Assembly: GCA_037157565.1 (NCBI GenBank)
Contig: JAZHRO010000012.1
Span: 59,511,501 to 59,575,500 of the forward strand
DNA: 64,000 nt
Source: Thalassia testudinum
Taxonomy: Eukaryota > Streptophyta > Magnoliopsida > Alismatales > Hydrocharitaceae
Direction of reading: 5' to 3'
Shown in pieces: positions 55,590-64,000 of this stretch. Both the position numbers and the translations under genes were made by a program. Below the pieces are notes generated by a model. The model worked only from the letters and a program-made list of their open reading frames with translations. It was not told the origin of the DNA and did no database searches. Position 1 is the stretch's first letter, and every line of letters begins with the position of its first letter.

Positions 55590-57010
55590 TCATGATAACT
55601 CGCTCTCTCATGTCCATCTATGATCATTCCCTTTAACTATCAACTTACAAATGACTAACCTTTCATACATCAGAGCCAATAACGAAAAATCCTGCCGATG
55701 GCAAGTGACATGTATGGAGTGGAGAATTTGAAAGGAAATTTGGGATAGACATGACAGAAGTATTAGGGATAGCATGGCAACAATGGGTAAGAGTGTGACT
55801 CCGTAGAATTTGCATAATTTTGATAAGGTTGCTTCAAGCAGAAAGAAACAACAGAAGGAAATCGTGAATTTTGAATTTCTATTGCTGGCAGATAAAGAAG
55901 AGTGGCAATACACTCAGAATGAATATTTAAGATCTTATGGCAGGGCAAGGGAAATTACAGAGAAAAATATAAGAAAACTACAAATGACGGATCTCTCATA
56001 CATTGGAGCCAAGCATGAAAAATCCTGCCAACGGCAGGTGACATGTCTGGAGTGGAGAATTCGAGAGGAAATATGGGGTAGACATGACACAAGTATCAAG
56101 AAAATATTGGGTAGACATGGTTAGAAGGAAATTTGGGATAGACATGAGAGAGATATCAGGGATAGCATGATAACATTGGGTAAGGATGTGACTCCATAGA
56201 ATTTGCATAATTTTGATAAGGCTGCTTCAAGCATAAAGAAACAAGAGAAGGAAATCATGAATTTTGAATTTCTGCTGTCAGCAAATAAAGAAGAGTGGCA
56301 ATACATTCAGAATGAATATTTAAGATATTTATGGTAGGGAAAGGGAAATTATAGAGAAAATGAGAAAACTACAAAAGGTTGACCTCTCATACATTTGAGC
56401 CAAGCACGAAAAATCCTACCAACGGCAGGTAGGATAAAGGCAGGAGGAAGAATCCAGGAGGAAATATAGGGTAGACATGACACAAGTATCAGGGAAATAT
56501 GGGATAGACATGGTGGAAAGGAAATTTGGGATAGACATGAGAGAAGTATCAGGGATAACATGATAACACTGGGTAAGGGTGTGACTCCGTAGAATTTGCA
56601 TAATTTTGATAAGGCAGCTTGAGGCAGAAAGAAACAGTAGAAGGAAATCATGAATTTTGAATTTCTGCCCCTGGCAGATAAAGAAGAGGGGCAATATATT
56701 CAAAATGAATATTTAAGATTCTTATGGCAGGGCAAGGGAAATTATAGAGAAAATGAGAAAATTACAAATGACTGGCTCATACATTGGAGCCAAGCATGAA
56801 AAATCTTGCCGACAGTAGGTAACATGCATGGAGTGGAGAATCTGAGAGGAAATATGGGATAGACATGATATAAGTATCAAGGAAAGCATGATAACACTAG
56901 TTAAGGATGTGACTCCCTAACATTTGCATAATTTTCATAAGTCTGCTTCAAGCAAAAATAAACAATAGGATAAAATAATTTGCTTTTAATTTCTGTCGTT
57001 GGCAGAAATA
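55590..57010. repeat. Tandem repeat, ~392-bp unit, 3.5 copies
   Basis: The word GACTCCGTAGAATTTGCATAA (with changes) occurs at 55797, 56188, 56581 and 56913, spacings 391, 393 and 332. Each unit also has TTTTGATAAGG, TGAATTTTGAATTTCT, GGCAGATAAAGAAGAG, GGAGCCAAGCATGAAAAATC and CTGCCAACGGCAGG. Frames such as 55810-56124 repeat between units with different breaks and look like fossils at most. Confidence 0.75.
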
Positions 57011-57755
57011 GAAGAGGAGGTAGTATCCAATGCAAACGATGTATGAGTGAAGTTATAAACAAGAATAGGAGACAAAGAGAATGAACCAAGAAAGTGCACG
57101 CATGATAGATGGTCAATGAAGGAAAATTATAAGATATAACTGTGCTAAAAGTGGTAAAGAGTACAATTTTTTTTCATTGCACAGAAATAGAACTAAGCAT
57201 ATCTGACAATTTTAGGACAAAAGCCTGCACAAAGTACACGTCAGTGTGTATACCTGCCATTGGCAGATGCATATATGTCATGCACTTGCTACTGGCATGA
57301 GAAGCTATCTTGCAAAAAGCAACAGGTATATACATGTTCGCATTTACACCTGCCATCGACATCCCTGCATATGCCACAAACCCGATTCTAAAATATGACG
57401 TTCCCAGCATAAGGCAACATGATTAACGTTAAAAAAAGAATGCCTTCATCTACCACATAACTGCAACATAACAGTTCCTTCCATATTCGTATAGCAAGGG
57501 TGACATAGGTCAACATTCTGGCATAGCTCCCATATTTGATGTAGAAAGGTGCATAGGAATGTGGGATGTGCCATTCAAAACATGTGAGAACTGAAGAGGC
57601 ACATGCATAAGGCCACATGGGACTCCATGTAGGATGGGTATGATTCTGGGTGCTAAAGTGAGTAAGTGTACAATTTTTCTGTAACTAATTTGCATTTAGT
57701 TTCTTGCATATTAGTTTACTAGTGCATTTGCCACTGGTTTGTTTATGCATCTTGC
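57011..57755. other. Spacer with further TGCC/GGCA motifs
   Basis: Contains CCTGCCATTGGCAGATGC (57250) and related words, then an AT-rich stretch that ends in a pyrimidine run and TTGCAG at 57750-57755, a good 3' splice-site shape. No independent gene seen. Confidence 0.4.
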
Positions 57756-58123
57756 AGGTACATCTTCTTCGAGAAAATTGGCGGTGGTTAACACAAAGAG
57801 TAGATTAATGCCTCTTGAGGAATTAAATCTAGTTGAAACCATCTTACTTTATGAAAAACATGATGGTTCTATGCTCAAAAGTATACTTGTAGAGCTAAAC
57901 TCTAATCCAGAAGTGCCTAAGCATCCAAATTTGCAAAATGATTTATACGGAGAATAGTTAAGGACTAAGTATATAGTTGAGAAACTCAAAAAGGCAATAC
58001 ACAACATTAATAAAAAGAATATCGTGGTTTCTACATAAGATGAAAGAAGGACAACAAAGCAGGATTAAGAAGATCAATGAAGTTAGCCTAGATGGAGATG
58101 TAGAAAACCCTGAAATTGAATAA
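57756..58123 (+). pseudogene. Unrecognised degraded exon, probably of a transposon gene
   Basis: After the splice-like TTGCAG, a frame with coding-like composition runs to TAG 57955-57957, containing KLAVVNTKSRLMPLEELN and SMLKSILVELNSNPEVPKH. It continues in phase (RTKYIVEKLKKAIHNINKKN) to TAA, and then in the next phase reads MKEGQQSRIKKINEVS to a final TAA near 58121. So it looks like one charged, helix-rich C-terminal exon with one stop and one frameshift. I do not recognise the family. Position next to the motif arrays suggests a transposon-encoded protein (inference). Confidence 0.35.
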
Positions 58124-58775
58124 ATGGTAAGGAACTGATGTAGAAAATACGTAGTTTGTTAATGTTGTGAAATAATGTCGTTGTATGCATGAATCCATAA
58201 TCAACTTTTACAATTTATAATACCTAGAAAATGGAGTATCTAGGGTCGTCCAAGGAGGCTAATTCGTTAATCACATGAAGTGGTTCTCTCTCTTACCTCT
58301 CAAACTGCACTTGTCTTTTTGTATTTTTAATTTTGTTATTTTTTTATTTTTCAGAAATAGTAGGGCAATGGATGCGAAGATGAAAGTACACTAAAGCTAT
58401 GCCTATCAACTACTCTAGAGTGGCAAGAATGTCCTCTCTTCTAAGCTGACCCTAGGCAAGTGCGCCTAGGGTAATTAGAAGAGATTTGTGGTGCACTACA
58501 ACTACAAGAACACACTAAGTAGAACAAGAAATTGGAAGACAAAAAGCTTTATATTAACTAGATGTGCAAAGTCACAAATAGACAAATGCTTGAAATAGAA
58601 ACAAAATCTAGCTAATACAAAAATAGAAAATGATGAAGAACAAGATAAAGATCCTCCAGTAGAAGCTTTAAGAAACCCTTGCTCCAACTACAACTGCTCC
58701 CACAGTTTAAGAGAACTTCTCTTTGGCTCCTTCCTTCAAGTGGTCCTCCTCCAAGCCTCATTCGAGGGTGGACAT
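58124..58775. other. Spacer before Athila-3
   Basis: T-rich run ending TTTTTCAG (58330-58353) resembles a splice acceptor. A perfect 9-bp hairpin ACCCTAGGC / GCCTAGGGT lies at 58449-58472 (6-nt loop). Otherwise I see no gene or element end. GACAT (58771-58775) should be the Athila-3 insertion duplication. Confidence 0.4.
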
Positions 58776-59638
58776 TGACATGCGTGTGCACGTGTGTTTG
58801 GAAGTGTAGTTATAGTTTGCACTTGCAACGTCGGTTTTAAAGTAAAGAAATGGATGTGAGTCTGAGTGTCGGTCTCAGGGAGGTGTGAAAACTGGATTTT
58901 TCTGGTCACTTATTGTCACGAAAATCATGGGGTTTTGCTTGTGAAAAGGCGCGGGTGAAAAGCGAGAGAGAGAGAGAGATTAGGGTTAGAATCGTTTCAT
59001 TCTTACATGCAACTTGAATAGAAAATAGAGTAAGCAACTGAATAGAAAACAACTTCATTAATCATGCAGCTTTAGTTCATAAATTATAACATTAGATACA
59101 TGCATAAACACAAGTAAAGTAAAGCTTAAAAGAAGGGAAGAAAGAGAGAGAGGGAGGGCGGCGAGGTAGCCACGGTGGTGGAGAGGGCTCCGTCGGCGGC
59201 TTGTCGTCTCTGGTGATTACAAAAGGGCGTAAAGGTAGCTAGGAGGGGGGTAGAGTAGTTGCAAGTGGAGTGAATGCCTTAAATGGGTGGTTGGAAAGGG
59301 TTTAAATAGAGAGAAGGGCTTTCCAAATGAAGAAGGGGTTTTAGCGACGTCCGGGATGTCGCTAAAACCCTTCTCAAAATGTCGGTGAAGACCCCTGCCT
59401 GCCGGTCGCTTGCCTGCAGTCGTGCTTCCTCGCGCCCGATCCACGTGCGTGCACCACGAGCCGTCCGATCGAAGATCGGATGGCTGGGATCTCTCGCAAG
59501 GCGCTCTCCTGGATCACACCCTTACGCCCACGTCATCGCGCTCGTCTGGCCAGGGCTCATCTACGGGTGCCACGTCGCGCGATCTCATCCGTCCGCTGCT
59601 GATCGGGCGACCCAATTTCGCCCGCTGCTGATTGGGTA
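58776..59638 (-). repeat. Athila-3 3' LTR, truncated (863 bp)
   Basis: Minus-strand LTR ending GCATGTCA at 58776. Similar to the last two-thirds of the Athila-2 LTR (TATTTAAA box reversed at 59301-59308, GACGACAAGCCG word, CT-rich leader, ACCGACxxTxCxAGTGC). It begins only at about 59638 (CAATCAGCAGCGGGCG): the first ~550 bases, including the tRNA-like segment, and the polypurine tract have been deleted, fusing U3 to the 3' non-coding region. Confidence 0.8.
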
Positions 59639-60683
59639 ACTTTTTACGGCTACCCAACCCACCCAAAACTCGGTCAAAACCCTAAGTGCTAAGCATCTTG
59701 GTGTGAAGATCGTGATAGACTCACTCAATGGTAATTTAGACAGACTTTGGGTTTCTACGCCCTTAGGTGACCGGAAGAGGAAGTATTTTCCCTGAAGGTG
59801 TATTTGTTCGATTGGTAGCTTTCTCCCTACGTTTGTTTTAATTGGGGTCAACACAAGGATTTTTTCAGTGTATATCTCCCCGGCTTGTACTACTTCCCCA
59901 CTTCTTCCTTAAGTGTTTTGGTTCTTTTTATACAATTACCAAGCTGGGCTCTGGACAACCGACCAATGGGCTGTTACCCACGATCACTTGCCAGCCAGCC
60001 ATACTCGTGCGGTGAAGTGTCATTTATTTTATTTTCTTCTCTTTTCTTTCTTCTTTTGTAGGTGGCTTCCCTGATCTCAAATGTACCTAAAGGCAATGAA
60101 GAAGTGATCCCGTGGCTGGGCTCTGGATAACCTGCCAATGGGCTGTTACCTACGACAACTTGCCAGCCATACGACCCTAGAGAGTTCATTAGCTACCCAA
60201 TTTCTGTCAAAATCTTTGAGGAGTGAGTCTGTGCAAAAATGTGTACAGATGCTTAGACTCAAAGTCCTTCTGAGTTAGTGGGTGAGTTGATAAGTCGTAT
60301 ACTTATCACCTTATTTAGTAGGTGGATTAGAGTAGCTTAAGGTTGCAAGGATTTGAGGCTAAATCCATATTTTAATGGACACCAAGGCTGATTAAGCCTG
60401 AAGGCCTGAAAAGTCTAAGTGTTCAAGTTCTTTTTGTATTATTTTCCACTATTGACAAGTTTCTAATGCCTAATTTCTTCCTAAATTCAAAATTTTTTTT
60501 TTATTTTTATTTTTTATTTTTTTTATTTTTATTCAGACTGATTAAATAAGCTCAGGATCATGCAATTTACCACCCCCCCATGCTTAAGTTGGACAATGTC
60601 CTCATTGGCAAATACATAGATGCAACAGGGGTTTAAAAAGATATTACCTGAGTGACGTAAAATACCGGATCAGCCTGAATCCT
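59639..60683 (-). other. Athila-3 3' non-coding region
   Basis: Reverse of the Athila-2 region 49697-50735: both copies of the 57-bp motif, the reversed internal purine tract (CACCCCCCCA, 60571-60580), CAATG-TCCT-CATTG, and a T-rich/AT microsatellite (60488-60535). No gene. Confidence 0.7.
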
Positions 60684-60731
60684 ATGGGTTGCCTCCCAGG
60701 AAGCGCTGAGTTTAACGCCTCCAGCTGGACG
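60684..60731 (-). promoter_or_regulatory. Twin hairpins after pol, Athila-3
   Basis: Hairpin 2 at 60684-60699 (loop AGGCAA read minus; outer pair partly broken) and hairpin 1 at 60716-60731, 16 nt apart, ending 10 nt from the pol stop at 60742-60744. Confidence 0.6.
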
Positions 60732-60741
60732 GTGCTTCGTG

Positions 60742-60872
60742 TCATCCCTCAATGAGGGTGACACTCTCCTTTGGGGGAACCTGGGCTAGGAAGTGTTTCA
60801 ATCTTTGACCATTAACTGTAAAAGTGTGCCCAGTGTTTGGATCAGCGATTTCAACCACCCCATTAGAGTGAG
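60742..60872 (-). pseudogene. Athila-3 integrase C-terminus
   Basis: Minus frame with [20 protein letters not shown] and stop TGA at 60742-60744; same as the Athila-2 end with few changes. Cut at 60872 by the solo LTR; the upstream part resumes at 63597 in the same frame. Confidence 0.85.
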
Positions 60873-61316
60873 TGGTGGGGTCGACCTTCCTCTATAGTTT
60901 TATTATTTCGTCGTAGTATAGTATAGAGGGAGGTGATTACCAGTTTAATACAATTTGTTACTCGGAAATAAAGAGTTCCCGAGGTCGAACTCAGGGAGCA
61001 AGTTGTATTCTAGGGGTACAAGTTTCTTTTACAAAAATAAAGAAAGAGAGAGAGAGAGAATTTGTTGGCTTTTCTTCTTTTCTCTTTGCTTCTCCTCTTC
61101 TTCCTTCTCAGATCTTCTGCTCTCTTCTTTTTGTTCTTCTTCTTTTTCTTCTTTTCTTTCTTCTGCAGAGCGGTCCTGTTCTTCTTCTTCTTTCTTTCCT
61201 GTCTTTTCCTTTCTTCAGATCTTCTTCTCGTGCTCTTTTTCTTCTTTCAGTTCTTGTCTTGGCCTCTCTGCGTTCTCCTCTGCCTCGCCTTCCTTCTCCT
61301 TCCTTGCCTTCAGGAC

Positions 61317-61342
61317 GTCGTCTGATTTTCCAATCAGACGAC
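61317..61342 (-). promoter_or_regulatory. Perfect 11-bp hairpin, solo-LTR copy
   Basis: GTCGTCTGATT / AATCAGACGAC with loop TTCC on the plus strand. It corresponds to 2772-2797 of Athila-1 with a swapped pair near the base of the stem. Confidence 0.65.
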
Positions 61343-62668
61343 TTAAACCGCCACTGCTACAGTGCCGCTCGGTGATCCTCCTTCCTTCAGCCTTCATCTT
61401 CTTCCACGGTTCTTCTTCACCTGTGCCTGCACACTTACACAGCTTGATCAGAGAGAGGGGTAAAACGTATCTCTACCCTTCCCCCGCGTCTCTCTCTCAC
61501 AGAAGCCACTCTAGGGAAAGCTCTCCCAGAGCTGCCGGGTTGCCGGGTACGGGTCGCGCCCGGGTCCAGGCCCACCGGCTTGCGTGGTGGGCGAGGAGTG
61601 CAGGTCAGTCTAAGTCGGGTCGGGCCAGGTCCACGGGGCGTGAGCGCGGACGAGACCGGGTAACCGGGCGGGTGAAGGGGACCTCACCCCGTGTGCTGAG
61701 GCAATAAGCCTCCAGCACTTTTTCACTTTATACCGCTGCGCCTCTTCAGAGTTTTCCGAGGTGGGACTAAATGTCCCACCCCGAGTTGGCGCCTGCGCGG
61801 AGGAAACAGCTGGTAATCGCGGCGTTACGCGAGGCCTTCGCGCGAGGGCTTCGCTTCAGCTGCAGCCTGACGCTTTGTCGAAATGCCTCGCACGGCCTGG
61901 GAGTCGAATCTGGGAGTGGCGCACCTGCAGTTGCAGGCGGAAGCAGCTCCCTCTGCACGGCAATGGCGGCGGAGGACGGGTGACCTGTTCACAGCAAAAC
62001 GGCCTCTCGGCCTAATCAGAAGGTGCCGGGAGCTTCGCCAGAGTGCGGCGAAGCTCGTGTGGGTGGTGGCGAGGCGTGGGGCGGCGTGCAAGGGCTGCCC
62101 TAGGTCGGACTGTGGGTCGGAAGATGGGTTTGTTCGGTGGAGTTGCAGAGGGTGATGTGGGGGAAGTGGAAGGGCAGGGGTTGATCAGGGTGAGGAGGCG
62201 GAGGTTCTGCGGTGGTCGACGAGCCGTGTGGGTTGCTGGAGTGATGGGAGCGGCTCGCCGGAGGATGGCCGGAGGCGGAGAAGGTGAGGGTGAGGGGTCG
62301 GAATCGAGGGCGACAGTAGATGTTTAAAGTGAGGAAAAGGAAGAGGGGAGGAAGAGGAGGAGTTCTACCTACTTAGCAGGAGGAGGCGGGGCCGGAGCGG
62401 GCGACAGTCGTATCGACTGTCGCCGGAGAAGAAGATGCCCGGGGGAAGGGGCGGCGGCGAGCAGAGGGCCGGAGAGGCGCCAGCTGAGTGCGGCGTGGCG
62501 CGGGAAGAGCAGGGGAAGAAGTCTCTGCTGCTGGTATTGCGGCAGAGCGAAGAGGAGGAGGAGGAAGAACCGCCGGAGCTGGTGGGCGTCTGCCGGAGTG
62601 AGAAGAGAGGAAAGTTGGGGGTTTTCTCCGTCAGATCCGAGCTGGGAAGAACGGTGGAGCGACGGGGG

Positions 62669-62676
62669 TATTTATA
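62669..62676 (-). promoter_or_regulatory. TATA box of the solo LTR
   Basis: TATAAATA read minus, followed by CCCCCGTCG; same relative place as in the Athila-1 LTR. Confidence 0.55.
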
Positions 62677-63596
62677 GGGACCGAATCAGGGAGGAAGGCG
62701 GAGGGAGACGACGTGTCTCCCTCGCCGGAGATGGAAACCCATACCATCCGTGAGTTCGCACGGCCGGTATGGTGGGTTACAGCGACCAGGGGGGTGTCCC
62801 TGCGACGGCTGACGACGCAGGGCACCCCCGGTTTACTTGCCAGGCTCTCCCCCTCACCCTACGCGGCGCCATGCTCCGCGCAAGGTCGCCGGAGCATGGT
62901 GCTGGCAGGTTTTGCAGGGGGACCTGAACGCAAAGAACGAAGGAGAGTTACGGGCCAAAATGCGAGGGTTCAAAAGTTGAGGGCCAAAAAGTAAATATAT
63001 GAGGACCAAAGTGTAAAGTTGGTCAAGAAGGTTTCTTCTTAAGCTCAAGTTTTTATACATGACTAATTAGGACCTAAGGAATCTGATGGTGAATTTTATT
63101 TCTAGATTAAACCTTGTTTGACTGGTCAATTTACGTAAAAATCCAAATTAAGTTATTAATTGGGTATGGTTCTCAATGTAGGTCAAGATGGGTTCCTAAG
63201 GTCAAATTGAAGGTTCTAAACCCTAGAGATTATTTTTCTATGAATTTTAGAGGGTTTATTCCATTTTTGCTTTGCCTTGAACCTCGTGAATTGAAGTGGG
63301 TTTGTTTTAGGGTTACAGATTATCATTTAGTTCCTTGGAATTGCTGTAGCCCTTGCTAGATCATCTCATCCCACTTTTATTCTTATTAAGTTGCTTTGAC
63401 CTATGTTTGGACCCTGAATTACCCTGTATGCAGATTATACTGGTAAAATTGCATTTTTACCCCTTATGACTTGTTTTCTCCTTAAACTCAGAATTATCTG
63501 AGTTAAGCCTTTCCTTGAGTTATGTAGGAGCTTTTATCCTTTGTATTGGGTCAAAATGAGCTAGTTATGGCTCATGATGAGGTTCTCATCAGTGAG

Positions 63597-64000
63597 GCTT
63601 AATCACCCAAAATGGTCCTGTCCATTTGGACCTGAGTTTCCCCGGAAAGAGTTTTAGGTGGGCATCGAACAGCCAGACTTGCTGATTAGGCTTAAAGGTA
63701 TTTCTATGGATGAGTCGGTCGTGGACGACTTTCATTTTCTCCTTATACAATCGACTATTCTCAAAGACATCCTGACGAATTTCTTCGAGCTTAGAAAGTT
63801 GGAGCATCCTCTGCGCATCGGATAACTGGGAATCCAGGCTGCAATGATTGACAGCCCAGTAAGCCCGGTGTTCTAATTCGATAGGAAGATGGTAGGCCTT
63901 GCCAAAGACCAGGCAATAAGGCGACATGCCTATCGGGGTCTTGAAAGCGATCCTACATGCCTACAGGGCATCATCTAGTCGTGTGGACCAATCTTTCCTA
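63597..64000 (-). pseudogene. Athila-3 integrase, runs off the window edge
   Basis: Minus frame with MSPYCLVFGKAYHLPIELEH, then [21 protein letters not shown] up to the solo LTR; it matches Athila-2 49117-49510. Further upstream (63928-64000) it reads TRLDDAL, TAG at 63961-63963, then KTPIGM. The TAG replaces the Trp codon that Athila-2 has there. The rest of pol, gag and the 5' LTR lie beyond position 64000. Confidence 0.88.

Larger units (their letters stand above)
60873..63591 (-). mobile_element. Solo LTR of the Athila-1 family in Athila-3 integrase, 2719 bp
   Basis: Read minus it begins TGATGAGAACCTCATCA at 63591 and ends GACCCCACCA at 60873. GTGAG flanks both sides (60868-60872, 63592-63596). 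It has the Athila-1 LTR layout: same first ~120 bases, TATAAATA box (62669-62676), purine tract (61038-61312 as pyrimidines) and covarying hairpin (61317-61342), but it is well diverged in between. Frames inside (60955-61707, 61761-62327) are composition shadows. Confidence 0.9.

Noticed and set aside
55810..56124. 104-aa Lys/Glu-rich frame
   Set aside because: It falls in the 392-bp repeat, and the other units carry different breaks in the same segment; at best a fossil.
61761..62327. Ala/Arg/Gly-rich frames in the right-hand solo LTR
   Set aside because: GC-rich LTR sequence with three overlapping phases and no conserved equivalent in Athila-1.
1..64000. CRISPR array, rRNA or bacterial operon
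   Set aside because: No regularly spaced identical repeats with unique spacers, no rRNA words, and the gene style is entirely plant.

Overview
The window is plant nuclear DNA, from an angiosperm and probably a monocot (lineage inferred only from a TIR-less NLR and element style, low confidence). It holds one apparently intact host gene, a coiled-coil NLR immune receptor on the minus strand (27636-31181). Almost everything else is transposable-element sequence, mostly Ty3/gypsy LTR retrotransposons of two lineages: Athila-like (tRNA-Asp primer site, very long LTRs) and Tekay/Del-like chromoviruses (tRNA-iMet primer site). No CRISPR, operon or prokaryotic feature is present.

Left block (1-18705) is a nest. 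A minus-strand Tekay element (T1: LTR 16026-18705, primer site, gag) is joined inside gag to the 3' end of a plus-strand Tekay LTR (T2: 1-251 plus 14054-14890). That LTR is itself split by a complete 13.8 kb Athila element (Athila-1, 252-14053) flanked by the 5-bp duplication ACCCC.

Middle block (18706-33830) is the AT-rich NLR neighbourhood. The 3' flank of the NLR occurs three times (18706-19235, 26872-27135, 27143-27635). The first copy keeps the last codons of a lost paralogue, so this is the remains of a tandem NLR cluster. Between the copies lie minisatellites, a FAR1/MULE transposase fragment and a long-TIR Mutator-type MITE (22384-23317) with an 8-bp target duplication. Upstream of the NLR are a LINE-like tail, a Copia fragment and an old LTR remnant.

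Right block (33831-64000) is a second nest. A Tekay element (T3) starts at 33831. Its 5' LTR carries a solo Tekay LTR (34722-37552, duplication CCCTC). Its gag is cut by a solo LTR (39819-52498, duplication GCCAC) that carries a complete 11 kb Athila element (Athila-2, 41415-52398). T3 resumes at 52504 and breaks off in reverse transcriptase at about 54603. A 4 kb stretch follows with a 392-bp tandem repeat, many TGCC/GGCA palindromic motifs and one degraded unrecognised exon. A minus-strand Athila element (Athila-3, from 58776 past the window edge) ends the window. A solo LTR of the Athila-1 family (60873-63591, duplication GTGAG) sits in its integrase.

All gag-pol frames are dead. In Athila-1 and Athila-2 each is one uninterrupted frame killed only by point stops, most of them of the type left by methyl-cytosine deamination. 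The most interesting signals are non-coding and recur between copies: a tRNA-like fold with Pol III A and B boxes inside both Athila-2 LTRs; a pair of hairpins just after the pol stop with invariant spacing and compensatory changes; a second covarying hairpin in the Athila-1-type LTR; a second internal polypurine tract; and a repeated motif in the 3' non-coding region.
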